NCBI GenBank assembly: GCA_958295695.1
Contig: OY282363.1
Coordinates: forward strand, 1,493,403 to 1,557,402
Direction: 5' to 3'
Length of the DNA stretch: 64,000 nucleotides
Source of the DNA: an uncultured Alphaproteobacteria bacterium
GTDB lineage: Bacteria > Pseudomonadota > Alphaproteobacteria > SP197
The notes below the pieces were generated by a model. It was not told where the DNA came from and did not search any database. It worked only from the letters and a program-made list of their open reading frames with translations. The translations under genes and the position numbers were made by a program. Positions 1-9,254 of this stretch are shown here, in pieces (the stretch's first letter is position 1; the number at the start of each line of letters is the position of its first letter).

Positions 1-1241
1 CAGAGCGATTTCGCATCGTCCTCGCGCTGGTCGACCGGCAGGTCCGGGCTCGATCCGCCCAGGCCGTAAGGGCACCAGACGCCGCCGCCGGCGCCCACCG
101 TCTCGGGCGAGCGGTGTGTCAGGACACGTTCGCCCGCGGCCTCGTCGCCGAGTCCGTCGGCGTTCAGATGGAGCGTCCGGCCGGCGATGTCGGGCGCCGG
201 CCAGTCCGGCTCGGTCACCCACCGTCCCTTCGATTCGGGCAGGACCGCCCGCGGCGTCTGGGGCTCGTCGAGCCACACCCTGTACCGCGGCTCCGCCATG
301 ATCCCGGTGTCCTCGCCCTTCAGCCAGTGGTCCCACCAGCGCAGGCCCTCCTGAAGGAAGCCGATCGACGGTCCCGGGATCGCGTCGTGGGGATACTTGT
401 GGCCCCACGGCCCCACGAGCCCCTTCCTCGGACAGGAGAGGTTCGCCAGCAGGCGCGGGACGGCGTTCGAATAGCCGTCGTTCCAGCCGCCGACGGCGTA
501 GACGGCGCACTCGATGTCGGCGTAGCTCTCGCAGACCGAGCCGTGCTTCCAGTAGGCGTCGCGCTGCTGGCGCCGCTGCCAGACGGTGGCGGCCACCGGC
601 TCCCAGTTCTCCAGCCGCTCCATCCACTGCTGGCGCCAGCCCTCGCCCTGGATGAGCGGGTCGCCCGGACGCGCCATCAGCATGAAGAAGGCCGAGCCCC
701 AGAAGAAGTTGTCGAGCAGCAGGCAGCCGCCCATGAAGTGCACGTCGTCGGCGTAGCGGTCGTCGGTCGAGCAGTGCGTGACGATCGCCTTCAGCGCCGG
801 CGGGCGGCGGGCGGCGACCTGGAGGCTGTTGAACCCGCCCCACGAGATGCCGGTCATGCCCACCTTGCCGGTACACCAGGCTTGGCGGGCGATCCAGGCG
901 ATGGCCTCCACCGCGTCGTCCTGCTCCCGCTCCGCGTATTCGTCGGCGATCAGCCCTTCCGATTCGCCGGTGCCGCGGATGTCGAGGCGGACGCAGGCGT
1001 AGCCGTGCCCCGCCCAGTAGCGGTGGCGCGGATCGTCCCAGATCCGGGTGCCGTCGCGCTTGCGGTAGGGGATGTACTCCAGGATCGCCGGGACCGGGTC
1101 GCGTTCGGCGTCCTCCGGCATCCAGATTCGCGCCGACAGCCTCGCGCCGTCCGGCATCGGGATCCAGACGTGCTCGATCTCGACGACCTCGCGGGGGAAC
1201 TCCGCGACGATCCGCGCGTCCCGGTTGCGTTCCAGAATCAT
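1..1241 (-). CDS. CocE/NonD family serine hydrolase (partial)
   Basis: The minus-strand frame is open from the ATG at 1241 to the window edge, so the C-terminus is missing. The protein begins MILERNRDARIV and carries the X-Pro dipeptidyl-peptidase / cocaine-esterase alpha/beta-hydrolase fold: an IPYRKRDGT segment, the RLDIRGTGESEG turn and the nucleophile elbow GISWGG, where the serine is catalytic. Enzymes of this family cleave esters or acyl-proline peptides; the substrate cannot be read from sequence. The start codon overlaps the stop of the upstream cyclo-ligase gene (ATGA at 1238-1241), so the two are probably translationally coupled. The familial C-terminal jelly-roll region begins before the edge. 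Confidence 0.9.
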   Translation of the reverse strand, partial: MILERNRDARIVAEFPREVVEIEHVWIPMPDGARLSARIWMPEDAERDPVPAILEYIPYRKRDGTRIWDDPRHRYWAGHGYACVRLDIRGTGESEGLIADEYAEREQDDAVEAIAWIARQAWCTGKVGMTGISWGGFNSLQVAARRPPALKAIVTHCSTDDRYADDVHFMGGCLLLDNFFWGSAFFMLMARPGDPLIQGEGWRQQWMERLENWEPVAATVWQRRQQRDAYWKHGSVCESYADIECAVYAVGGWNDGYSNAVPRLLANLSCPRKGLVGPWGHKYPHDAIPGPSIGFLQEGLRWWDHWLKGEDTGIMAEPRYRVWLDEPQTPRAVLPESKGRWVTEPDWPAPDIAGRTLHLNADGLGDEAAGERVLTHRSPETVGAGGGVWCPYGLGGSSPDLPVDQREDDAKSL

Positions 1242-1837
1242 CGGCCTCTCCCCGTCCCGGACGCCCGGACCTTCCAGGCGCCACGCTCGGTCACGATCCA
1301 GTCGAGGCGCGCATCATGCTCGCCGCGGGGGACGCGGTCGACCTCGAGTCCGGCGAAACAGACCCCCACCGCGACGGTCCGGGGATTGCGTTCGCGCAGG
1401 CCGGCAAGCGTACGGTCGTAGAAGCCGCCGCCATAGCCCAGGCGGTAACCGTCGCCGTCGAAGGCCATCGTCGGCGCCAGCAGCAGTTCCGGCGTCACCG
1501 GGCGCGCGCCCGGCGGCGGGGTCGGAATGTCCAGGGCGCCTTCGACCAGCCGGCAGTCCGGCGTCCATTCCCGGAAGGCGAGCGGCTCCGCCTTCGCCGT
1601 CACCGCCGGCATGCCCACGACATGGCCCAGCAGGTGGGCGGCCTCGGCGAGGGGCAGGACGTCGAACTCGTCCCGAACCGGAAGATAGGCCGCGACGGGA
1701 GCCCCTTCGGGAAAGCCGATCGCGTCGAGGAAGCGGTCGCGGGCCCGTTCGCCGGCTTGGGGCAGCGCCGCGTGGAGCGCCTTGCGCCGTTCCAGGCATT
1801 CGGCCCGCAGCGCGGCCTTGTCGTCGCGGAGCGTCAT
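1238..1837 (-). CDS. fau: 5-formyltetrahydrofolate cyclo-ligase
   Basis: 199 residues, normal for this family. It converts 5-formyl-THF to 5,10-methenyl-THF with ATP in the cytosol, recycling a folate dead-end product. Visible marks are the N-terminal basic helix (RAECLERRKAL), the FREW substrate segment near residue 88, and the ATP/metal loop GYGGGFYDR at 134-142. It lies immediately downstream of the 6S RNA candidate and zapA, an arrangement conserved from enterobacteria to alphaproteobacteria, which supports both calls. Its stop overlaps the start of the CocE-type hydrolase. The last dozen residues are Arg/Gly-rich and not typical of the domain. Confidence 0.95.
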   Translation of the reverse strand: MTLRDDKAALRAECLERRKALHAALPQAGERARDRFLDAIGFPEGAPVAAYLPVRDEFDVLPLAEAAHLLGHVVGMPAVTAKAEPLAFREWTPDCRLVEGALDIPTPPPGARPVTPELLLAPTMAFDGDGYRLGYGGGFYDRTLAGLRERNPRTVAVGVCFAGLEVDRVPRGEHDARLDWIVTERGAWKVRASGTGRGR

Positions 1838-1844
1838 CGGGGGC

Positions 1845-2019
1845 GTTGTGGGGCGGCGCCGCCATGGCCGTCAACCGTGACACATCCCACCGTGGCCTGC
1901 TTGCGCAGGTGGGCGCCGTGATAGCGAGGGCGCGCCCCCGCCAGGGACAGCTCCCGGGTGATGTACATTGGCCCCAGGGAATCGTGAAGCCGACGCACCG
2001 GGCAGACGACCGCCCCAAG
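1845..2019 (-). ncRNA. ssrS: 6S RNA candidate (ssrS)
   Basis: A roughly 175-nt non-coding stretch lies between zapA and the 5-formyl-THF cyclo-ligase gene, the classic ssrS locus. On the minus strand it starts just after a TACAAT -10 box. Its ends can pair: TTGGGGCGG near the 5' end faces CCGCCCC-ACAA near 1856-1846. The middle contains TTCCCTGGGG and a long GC-rich hairpin (ACCTGCGCAAGCAGGC). 6S RNA mimics an open promoter and binds sigma70-RNA polymerase in stationary phase. Ends are approximate, and no covariance model was run. Confidence 0.62.
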
Positions 2020-2023
2020 CCGC

Positions 2024-2029
2024 ATTGTA
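2024..2029 (-). promoter_or_regulatory. -10 box of the putative 6S RNA promoter
   Basis: TACAAT on the minus strand, about 7 nt before the predicted RNA start near 2017-2019. The -35 region is GC-rich and poorly matched, so the assignment rests mainly on position. Confidence 0.5.
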
Positions 2030-2056
2030 GCGCGGAACGTGGGCGCGGGGAATGGT

Positions 2057-2359
2057 TCAGGACGCCTCGAGCTTCCCGATCAGCCTGTCGAGTCGTTCGG
2101 CCAGCGCCTCGATCGAGGCGGCCCGCGCGTCGCCGTTCGGGGAGGCCCCGCCGCCCTCGCGCAGCTCCCACAGCTCGTCGGCCAGGAGCAGGCTCGTCAT
2201 GACCAGGAGCCTCTGGTCGCCGATGTTGCCCAGGGACCCGACGAACTCCTGGACCTTGCCGTCGACATAGGCGGCCAGGCCCGCGATGCGCTCCTCCTCG
2301 CCGGGCCCGCAGGCCACCTCGTAGCCGCGGCCGTTGATCTGGATCGTCACTTGCGCCAT
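2057..2359 (-). CDS. zapA: Cell division protein ZapA
   Basis: 100 residues, the usual ZapA length. ZapA binds FtsZ and bundles protofilaments at the division ring. The N-terminal beta-rich head (VTIQINGRGYEVAC) is followed by EERIAGLAAYVDGKVQEF, the hallmark helix, and then a long coiled-coil tail that forms the antiparallel dimer. It is followed downstream by the 6S RNA candidate and preceded 2 bp upstream by the coiled-coil gene at 2362-2610, so both are probably co-transcribed. Confidence 0.95.
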   Translation of the reverse strand: MAQVTIQINGRGYEVACGPGEEERIAGLAAYVDGKVQEFVGSLGNIGDQRLLVMTSLLLADELWELREGGGASPNGDARAASIEALAERLDRLIGKLEAS

Positions 2360-2361
2360 CG

Positions 2362-2610
2362 CTAGCGGCCCAGCACCGACCTGAGCTCCGCGATCACGCC
2401 GTCGAGTCTTCCGCTTACGTCGTTCACGCGGTTCTCGAGGTTCTTGCGCTCCTTGGCGGCGCTGTCGAGCGCATCGCTCAGGCGGCGATTCTCGACCGCG
2501 AACTCCCGCCCCGCCGCGCCGTCCGCCCGCTCGGACAAGCGGGCGAGCGTCGCCTCGAGACGTGTCACCGCCCGGTCGAGCTTCGCTATGGCCGCGTCCT
2601 CGGTGCCCAT
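2362..2610 (-). CDS. DUF4164-type small coiled-coil protein
   Basis: I place the start at the ATG at 2610, giving 82 residues (MGTEDAAIAKLDRAV...). The longer open frame upstream is GC-driven and has no family character. The sequence is almost entirely heptad-like helix (LDRAVTRLEATLARLSERAD, then AKERKNLENRVNDVSGRLDG). Proteins of this type sit between tkt and zapA in many alphaproteobacteria and are annotated DUF4164. The function is unknown; the tight spacing to zapA suggests a link to division. The tkt gene diverges from it across a 197-bp gap that should hold both promoters. Confidence 0.75.
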   Translation of the reverse strand: MGTEDAAIAKLDRAVTRLEATLARLSERADGAAGREFAVENRRLSDALDSAAKERKNLENRVNDVSGRLDGVIAELRSVLGR

Positions 2611-2807
2611 TGTTCGTCTTGGATCAAGACCTTGTGGCCGGTTGCGAATATAGCGCCTTATCGGGCGCGGATAAAGCGGCTCCGGACAGTCGCCGTTTCG
2701 CCGCCCCCCGTCGTCGACGGGCCGGTTGACGCCTTCGGCGGCGAAAGCCAAGGTGCCCCGGATCGGATCGGGCCCGTTCGGGTTTCCCATGCCGGAGATC
2801 TGAAGAC

Positions 2808-4799
2808 GTGAGCGACAGCGCGACGGGCCAGGTTTCGGAACGCGCGATGGCGAACGCCATTCGCGCCTTGGCGATGGACGCCGTGGAGGCGGCCGGGTCG
2901 GGTCATCCCGGCATGCCCATGGGCATGGCCGACGTGGCGACGGTGCTCTTCACCCGCTATCTGAAGTTCGATCCGGCCGCGCCGGACTGGCCCGACCGCG
3001 ACCGGTTCGTGCTCTCGGCCGGTCACGGCTCCATGCTGCTCTACGCGCTCCTCCATCTCACCGGCCACGCCGACATGACGATGGACGAGATCGGGAACTT
3101 CCGACGGCTCGGCAGCCGCACGGCGGGCCACCCGGAGCACGGTCACGCCGCCGGCGTCGAGGCCACGACCGGCCCGCTCGGCCAGGGATTCGCGAACGCC
3201 GTCGGCATGGCGCTCGCCGAGCGCGTCCTGAACGCGCGTTTCGGCGGTCTCGTCGATCACCGGACCTACGTCGTCGCCGGCGACGGCTGCCTCATGGAAG
3301 GGATCAGCCACGAGGCCGCCTCGCTCGCCGGGCACCTGCGGCTCGACCGCCTGACCGTGCTCTTCGACGACAACGGCGTCTCGATCGACGGGCCCACGTC
3401 GCTCGCCCAGTCCGACGACACGATCAAGCGGTTCGAAGCCTACGGCTGGGCCGCAGAGCGCGTCGACGGTCACGACAACGCGGCCGTCGCGGCGGCGCTC
3501 GACCGCGCCCGGGCGAGCGACCGGCCCAGCCTCCTCGCCTGCCGGACAACCATCGGCTTCGGCGCGCCCAACAAGCAGGGCGCCGCCGCCGCCCACGGCG
3601 CGGCGCTGGGGGCCGACGAGGTGGCCGCCGCGCGCGTCGAACTGGACTGGCCGCACGAGCCGTTCGTCGTGCCCGACGACATCCGGGCGGCCTGGCGCGC
3701 GGCCGGCGCGCGCGGCGGCGCGGCCAGAAGGGCGTGGGAGGACGCGCTGGCGGCGTGCGACGGCGACCTGCGCGAGGAGTTCCTGGACCGTCTCGCCGGA
3801 GACGTGTCGGAGACGGTCCGCGCGGCCGTCGCCGCGCATGTCGAGGCGCTGATCGCCGAGCCGCGAACGGTCGCCACGCGCAAGGCGAGCGAGCTGGCGC
3901 TCGAGGTCCTGACCCGCGCCCTGCCCCGGATGATCGGCGGCTCGGCGGACCTCACCGGCTCGAACAACACGCGCGCGAAGGCCATGAAGGACATCGCCGC
4001 GGGCGACTACGGCGGGTCCTACGTCCGCTACGGCGTACGCGAGCACGCCATGGCCGCGGCCATGAACGGCATGGCGCTGCACGGCGGCGCGATCCCCTAC
4101 GGCGGCACCTTCCTGGTCTTCACCGACTACTGCCGCCCGTCGATCCGCCTGGCCGCGCTCATGGGCCTGCGCGTGATCTTCGTCGCGACCCACGATTCCA
4201 TCGGGCTGGGCGAGGACGGCCCGACGCACCAGCCGGTCGAGCATCTCGCCAGCCTGCGCGCAATCCCCAATCTCAACGTGTTCCGCCCGGCGGACGCGGT
4301 CGAGACCGCCGAGTGCTGGGAACTGGCGCTGGCCGCGCGCGCGACCCCCTCGGTGATCGCGTTGACCCGCCAGTCCGTGCCCCAGGCGCGGACCGGGGCG
4401 GCCGACGGCAATCTCTGCGCGCGGGGCGCCTACGTCCTGCGCGAGGCAGACGGCGAGCGCCGGGCGACCGTGCTGGCCAGCGGCTCGGAAGTCGCCGTCG
4501 CCGTCGCCGCCCGCGACATCCTCCAGGCGGAAGGCGTCGGAACCCGCGTCGTGTCGATGCCGTCGTGGGAGCTCTTCGCCGCCCAGGACGACGCCTATCG
4601 CGCGTCGGCGATCGACCGCGGAACCGCCATCGTCGCCGTCGAGGCCGCATCGACCTTCGGCTGGGCCGCCATGGTGGGCGACGCCGGCGGCGCGGTCGGC
4701 ATGGCGGGCTTCGGCGCGTCCGCGCCCCACAAGGCGCTCTACAACCACTTCGGCGTCACGGCCGAAGCGGTCGCCGCCGCCGTGCGCGAACGTCTTTAG
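2808..4799 (+). CDS. tkt: Transketolase
   Basis: 663 residues starting at GTG 2808, with GGAG about ten bases upstream. It moves two-carbon ketol units in the pentose phosphate pathway (or the Calvin cycle where present) using thiamine diphosphate. Visible features are the substrate histidine in [10 protein letters not shown] (H33), the ThDP/metal motif GDGCLMEG starting at 158 and ending with N189, the pyrimidine domain (GSADLTGSN), and [15 protein letters not shown] with the catalytic Glu. The gap-pgk genes that often follow tkt in alphaproteobacteria are absent; a convergent unrelated gene comes next. Confidence 0.97.
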   Translation: MSDSATGQVSERAMANAIRALAMDAVEAAGSGHPGMPMGMADVATVLFTRYLKFDPAAPDWPDRDRFVLSAGHGSMLLYALLHLTGHADMTMDEIGNFRRLGSRTAGHPEHGHAAGVEATTGPLGQGFANAVGMALAERVLNARFGGLVDHRTYVVAGDGCLMEGISHEAASLAGHLRLDRLTVLFDDNGVSIDGPTSLAQSDDTIKRFEAYGWAAERVDGHDNAAVAAALDRARASDRPSLLACRTTIGFGAPNKQGAAAAHGAALGADEVAAARVELDWPHEPFVVPDDIRAAWRAAGARGGAARRAWEDALAACDGDLREEFLDRLAGDVSETVRAAVAAHVEALIAEPRTVATRKASELALEVLTRALPRMIGGSADLTGSNNTRAKAMKDIAAGDYGGSYVRYGVREHAMAAAMNGMALHGGAIPYGGTFLVFTDYCRPSIRLAALMGLRVIFVATHDSIGLGEDGPTHQPVEHLASLRAIPNLNVFRPADAVETAECWELALAARATPSVIALTRQSVPQARTGAADGNLCARGAYVLREADGERRATVLASGSEVAVAVAARDILQAEGVGTRVVSMPSWELFAAQDDAYRASAIDRGTAIVAVEAASTFGWAAMVGDAGGAVGMAGFGASAPHKALYNHFGVTAEAVAAAVRERL

Positions 4800-5002
4800 G
4801 GCGTTGTCCTGTCGTCTCGAACCGGGAGCGGCGGCGGTCTCCCCGAGCTTGCCGAAGAGGACCGACCCCGATCCAATCCGATAGGATCGCGCTCTGGCGC
4901 GGTTCCGTTCCACACGGAAACGCTCCGGCCTTCTTGTCGCCCGCGGGCGACGCGCCGGTGACGAACGCCGTGCGGCCGGCGAGGCGCGGGAAGGCCGGGC
5001 GT

Positions 5003-5506
5003 TCAATCCTCCGGCAGGGCGCGCCAGTCCTCGAAGGAGACGGCGCGGCCGGGCCAGGCGGGGTTGGAGAAGGGCCAAGCCTCGGCGATCCACGCGCGGA
5101 CGGACCGGTAGAGCGTCTCGTCGAGGCCGCTCGCGAGCTCGTCGGAGCGGACCCACAGGGTGACCTTGCAGTCGTGGCCGCGCTTGCGGGTGGGCATGAT
5201 GTAGACGCAGCCGAGGCAGCGCCCCTCGCCGGGCGCCATCGCGGTGTAGGCGAAGGAGGCCCGCAAGGTGAACTCGCGCTGATGCCAGCCGAGGTCGATC
5301 AGGTCCTCCTCCAGGGTGAGACCCTCGGGCCAGACGTCGCCGCTCTCGGGGCTGTAGGTCGCGCGCAGGTGTTCGACGCTCGACATCACGGCGTCGTAGT
5401 CCTTGACGACGTCGTGGATCGTGAGCATCCGCAGGCGGAAACGGGGATGCCCGAGGCCGTCGGGAACCTCGAAATCGTCGGGGACGAGGCGGCGGCGGTC
5501 GTGCAT
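5003..5506 (-). CDS. GNAT-like acetyltransferase-fold protein
   Basis: 167 residues. The core FAYTAMAPGEGRCLGCVYI, then KVTLWVRSDEL and the C-terminal WPFSNPAWPGRAVSFEDW, matches a family usually annotated as N-acetyltransferase (GNAT fold) or conserved hypothetical. The canonical R/QxxGxG/A acetyl-CoA loop is not clear, so I do not assign an enzymatic reaction. It lies 22 bp downstream of the YcaQ-type glycosylase gene on the same strand and probably shares its transcript. Confidence 0.7.
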   Translation of the reverse strand: MHDRRRLVPDDFEVPDGLGHPRFRLRMLTIHDVVKDYDAVMSSVEHLRATYSPESGDVWPEGLTLEEDLIDLGWHQREFTLRASFAYTAMAPGEGRCLGCVYIMPTRKRGHDCKVTLWVRSDELASGLDETLYRSVRAWIAEAWPFSNPAWPGRAVSFEDWRALPED

Positions 5507-5528
5507 GGCGCGCTCCTTTCGGGACCCG

Positions 5529-6728
5529 TCAGAGGCCCTCCGGCATGGCGACCGTGTCCGCGTCGAGAAACCGGCGCAGCCGCTCCAGTTCGGACCGGAA
5601 CGCGTCGACGCGGCCCTTGCCGGCCCTCACTCCGGGCTCCCACCACAGGTTGTTGACGGCCAGGCATCCGCGGTCGCGGTGGAACTTCATGCAGGCGCGG
5701 CCCGTCATGCGGTCGCCCTCGAGCAAGGGCAGGACGTAGTAGCCGTACTTGCGCCTGGGCTTCGGAACGAAGGCCTCGAAGCGGTAGTCGAAGCCGAAGA
5801 GGCGCAGGGCCCTGTCGCGGTCGCGCACGACCGGGTCGAACGGGCTCAGGACGCGGAGCCGGGACGGCGGTTCCGGCAGGCCGGCGACGAGGTCCTCGAG
5901 GCGCCGCCAGGCGAGCGACGGGCGCGGCTTGCCGCCCCCGGCGGGTTCGACCAGGACGGTTTGCAGGCGGTGGCCGTTGGCCCGGACCCAGGCCGAGGCC
6001 TCGGCCGGCGAGACCGCGTCCCAGAACGCCGCGATCTCGCCATGGGTCGCGACGCCGAGGCGGTCGAGCGCGGAACCGCAGGCCCAGGCGACATGGACGT
6101 CGCGGTCCGGCGGATCGCGGCGCCAGCGGTCGGGGATGACCCGCTCGGTGAGATCGTAGACCTTCTGGAAGTTCTCGCGGCGCGCGACGCTGAGTTCGCC
6201 CGACCACCAGAGATATTCGAGCGCGGCCTTGGTCGGAGCCCAGCCCCACCATGGGCCGGCGCGCCGGCCGTCGCCGCCGCCGAGGTCCCGCGACATGGTG
6301 GGGCCGTTGTCGCGGACATGGCGCCGGACGCCCTCGATGACCCGGCCGGCGTCCGGGCCGATCCGCTCGGCGAACCAAGAGTCGCCGCGCAGCCTCGCCC
6401 CCATGCGCCGGAAGCGGTGGATCCAGTGCCCGAACCAGCGGATGGGGATGACGCTGGCGTCGTGGGTCCAGTGCTCGAACAGGCGACGGTCCCCCTCCAG
6501 CAAGCGGTCGAGGTCGCGCCGCCGGTAGGTCCGGTTGCGCGAGAACAGCGTGAGGTGGTGCGCGCGCTCGACCGTGACGATGCTGTCGAGCTGGACGAAG
6601 CCCATGCGCTCGATCAGGTCGTAGAGCCCGTCGCGGCCCATCTTCCGGTCGGGACGGTCGGCGAGGCCCTGCAGGCTCATAAGCAGTCTGCGCGCGGTGC
6701 GGCAGTCGATGACGAGAGGTCGGCCCAT
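5529..6728 (-). CDS. YcaQ/AlkZ-family winged-helix DNA glycosylase
   Basis: 399 residues, matching the HTH_42 (DUF1006) family. Members such as YcaQ (AlkX) and AlkZ excise bulky alkylated bases and unhook interstrand crosslinks. The catalytic motif QxD appears at 46-48 within GFVQLDSI. Tandem winged-helix modules follow, including the conserved RRxLFEHWTHDA-like stretch, WWGWAPTKAALEYLWWSGEL, and the C-terminal LSPFDPVVRDRDR and FGFDYRFEA segments. Start ATG 6728; a 368-bp gap separates it from the divergent DUF547 gene. QxD rather than QxQ points to the YcaQ branch. Confidence 0.88.
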   Translation of the reverse strand: MGRPLVIDCRTARRLLMSLQGLADRPDRKMGRDGLYDLIERMGFVQLDSIVTVERAHHLTLFSRNRTYRRRDLDRLLEGDRRLFEHWTHDASVIPIRWFGHWIHRFRRMGARLRGDSWFAERIGPDAGRVIEGVRRHVRDNGPTMSRDLGGGDGRRAGPWWGWAPTKAALEYLWWSGELSVARRENFQKVYDLTERVIPDRWRRDPPDRDVHVAWACGSALDRLGVATHGEIAAFWDAVSPAEASAWVRANGHRLQTVLVEPAGGGKPRPSLAWRRLEDLVAGLPEPPSRLRVLSPFDPVVRDRDRALRLFGFDYRFEAFVPKPRRKYGYYVLPLLEGDRMTGRACMKFHRDRGCLAVNNLWWEPGVRAGKGRVDAFRSELERLRRFLDADTVAMPEGL

Positions 6729-7096
6729 GGAACGAGACTAGAGTTCTGTTTCTCAAGTTTCCAGGCAAGTGGAAAGCGCCGCGCCCGCCGACCTCGACGT
6801 CCGCCGCAAAGGTGAACAAAAACTCCCAAACCGTAACACCGGCGCGGATTGCGGCGTTCCCGCGTGACACGCGGTTCCGCGGACGGCGGACAAGCATTGT
6901 TCTCCGTAGACGGTTCGTATCTCGAGTTGCCGTAAGCCCGAACGAGGCCTGTCGAAATCGGAATCGCCGCCGGCATCGGGCGTCGAAAGAAGGCGATCGA
7001 CGAAGTTCTCCGGGTCTTTCCCGCGCCGGGCGGCGCGGCCGAACAGTTGAAACCGGGCGCGTGGACGCGGCCCGGACGGTCGCGCATGGTGACGGC
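6729..7096. other. Intergenic region between divergent genes
   Basis: 368 bp between the YcaQ-type gene and the divergent DUF547 gene. It must hold both promoters. I see no convincing gene, RNA or strong repeat here. The part next to 6780-6950 is somewhat AT-richer than the flanks. Confidence 0.6.
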
Positions 7097-8095
7097 ATGA
7101 TCGCGCCCTCCATGTTTCCGGCCCGGCTGCCGCGCCGAGCGGCCCTCGCCCTGGGGCTTTCGACCCTTGCCGCGCCGATGGCGGGCCGGGCCCGGGCCGG
7201 CTGGCCGGAGCCGGTCGACGACCGCTGGCTTCGTCACGACGCCGGGAGCGGCCTCGCCGTCGATCACGGGGTCTGGTCCCTGTTCCTCGCCCGCTATGTC
7301 CTCGTGCCGGAGGACGGCGTCGCGCGGGTCCGCTACGGCGAGGTGGACGACCGGGCTCGCGGCGGGCTCCAAGCCTACATCGAGACCCTGGCCGCGACCG
7401 ATCCGGCCGCGCTCGGGCGCGGCGAGCAGATGGCCTACTGGATCAACCTCTACAACGCGCTTACGGTCGATCTGATCCTGCGGCGCTATCCGGTCTCCAG
7501 CATCCGCGACATCACGGACGGGTTCCTGTCGTTCGGGCCCTGGGGCATGGAGATCGTGCGCGTCGACGGGGAAGACCTCAGCCTCGACGACATCGAGCAC
7601 GGCATCCTGCGCGCCGTCTGGCGGGACCCGCGAATCCACTACGTGGTCAACTGCGCCTCGATCGGCTGCCCGAACCTCGCGGGCGCGCCCTATCGCGGCG
7701 GCGGCATGGACTGGATGATGACGCGCGCGGCCCGCCTCTATGTCAACCACCCGCGCGGAGCGCATGTCGATCCCGGGGGCCGGCTCGTCGTCTCGGGCCT
7801 CTACGACTGGTACGACGACGATTTCGGCGCCGACGAAGCGGCCGTCGTGGACCATATCCGCGGCTACGCCAGCGAACCGCTGGCCGGTCCGATCGCCGGC
7901 ATCGACGAGATCGGGGACTACGCCTACGACTGGGCGCTCAACGACGCGACGGGGATGGAGCGGCCGGGTCCGCGGTCCCGCGGCAGCGACGCCCATCTCT
8001 CACGCCGCATCGAGGCCGGCCGGGACGCCGTCGGGGAGACGGAAGAATCCGGGCGATCGGCGAACCGCCGGGGCGGTGGCGCGACGGATCCGTGA
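7097..8095 (+). CDS. DUF547 domain protein, exported
   Basis: Start at ATG 7097 gives 332 residues with a twin-arginine-like signal (LPRRAALALGLSTLAAPMAG, Ala-rich cleavage region). The mature part has DUF547 marks: AYWINLYNALTVDLIL, then VNCASIGCPNL with the conserved Cys, and SGLYDWYDDDFG. The fold is related to papain-like or transglutaminase-like proteins, but no reaction has been assigned to the family that I know of. The C-terminal 40 residues after YDWALNDAT are low-complexity and may be a run-on. Glycosyltransferase genes follow. Confidence 0.85.
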   Translation: MIAPSMFPARLPRRAALALGLSTLAAPMAGRARAGWPEPVDDRWLRHDAGSGLAVDHGVWSLFLARYVLVPEDGVARVRYGEVDDRARGGLQAYIETLAATDPAALGRGEQMAYWINLYNALTVDLILRRYPVSSIRDITDGFLSFGPWGMEIVRVDGEDLSLDDIEHGILRAVWRDPRIHYVVNCASIGCPNLAGAPYRGGGMDWMMTRAARLYVNHPRGAHVDPGGRLVVSGLYDWYDDDFGADEAAVVDHIRGYASEPLAGPIAGIDEIGDYAYDWALNDATGMERPGPRSRGSDAHLSRRIEAGRDAVGETEESGRSANRRGGGATDP

Positions 8096-8174
8096 GGGTT
8101 CCCCGCGACCCGGTTGCCGCCAGGCGTCCCGCGTCCGCCGGACCGGCCCCGGACGGGACGCGCGGTTCGTTCCC

Positions 8175-9254
8175 GTGACGGCCCGCGCGCGCGACGCCGC
8201 TGCGGATCGCTCTCCGCTTTCGGCCGGCGGCGCGCCGTCGAGGCCGAACGCGCCGGCCGCGCTCTGGCCGGGGCTGGCGCTCCTTCTGGTCGGCGGGTCC
8301 GTGGCGCAACGCCTGCTGGAGCCCGGCCTGGCCTGGGGTCGGCCCCTGGACCACGGCGCCGTAACGATCCTTGTCGCTGTCCCGATGGGGCTCGGCGCCG
8401 CCTATCTCGCGCTCCCGTGGATGATCCGGACATCCCGCCCGCATGTCCGGCTCGTCGGTCTGGTCCTGGCGACGGGCCTCGCCATGCGCCTGCTCCTGTT
8501 CGGGACCGAACCCGCCCTGGAGGACGACAGCTACCGCTACCTGTGGGACGGCGCGGTCGTTCTCGAGGGAATCGATCTCTACCGCTTCACGCAGGAGCAG
8601 GCTTTCGCGAATCCCGAAATCGGCCTGCGGGACCTCGCCCTGGATCATCCGGCCGAGACCGCGCGCGTGAACCATCCCTGGCTGCGCACGCCCTATCCGC
8701 CGGTCGCCCAGGCCGGTTTCGCCTTGGCGGCGCTCGTGGCCCCCTTCGACGCCGATGCATGGCGCGCCGTCGTTCTCGCCGGCGAGCTGGCCGCGCTGGG
8801 AACGCTCTGGGCCGTCCTGCGGTCGCTCAACCGCTCGCCATTGTGGCTCGCCCTCTACTGGTGGAACCCGCTGGCGGCGCGCGAGTTCGCCGGCGCCGCC
8901 CACATGGCCGCGCTCGCCGTCGGGGCTCTCGCCCTGGCCCTCGCCTGACGGCCGGCGCGCGGACCCGGAGACTGGCCGGGCCGCCTCCTCGCCGTGACGG
9001 CCGCGCTCTCCCTTCTGGGGCCGGTCGGATTCCCCTGGTACGCATGCTGGGTGCTTCCCTTCCTCGCGGTCCGTCCCGTCATGCCCCTGCCGTGGCTGAC
9101 CGCCCTGTTGCCGCTCTATGAGCTTCGTTTCGTGTTCGAGGATGCGGGCTGTCCCGACATCTTCTTCCACTGGATCGTCGCCGCGCAGTTCGCGCCCGTC
9201 TGGCTCGGCCTGGCCTGTCTGGGCTGGGGGCGTTGGCGGAGAGGACCGGCGTGA
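8175..9254 (+). pseudogene. Membrane glycosyltransferase (GT87/mannosyltransferase-like), interrupted
   Basis: A polytopic protein starts at GTG 8175 and reads for 257 residues to TGA at 8946-8948. The same frame then continues without a stop to 9254. The N-terminal part has several membrane helices and an EDDSYRYLWDG motif like the catalytic acidic loop of GT-C mannosyltransferases, then PYPPVAQ. The part after the stop (LLGPVGFPWYACWVLPFL onward) looks like the usual C-terminal membrane bundle. The total of about 359 codons is shorter than the usual 420 or so, so an internal deletion plus the nonsense codon is likely. The downstream GT2 gene overlaps its end (GTGA). Alternatively the stop is a sequencing error. 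Confidence 0.7.

Noticed and set aside
2658..5156. Long minus-strand frame opposite transketolase
   Set aside because: Antisense to tkt, Arg/Gly-rich, no family motifs; a GC-driven shadow frame.
8946..8948. TGA as selenocysteine in the glycosyltransferase
   Set aside because: No SECIS-like hairpin follows and the family does not use selenocysteine at this point; a nonsense mutation or deletion is simpler.
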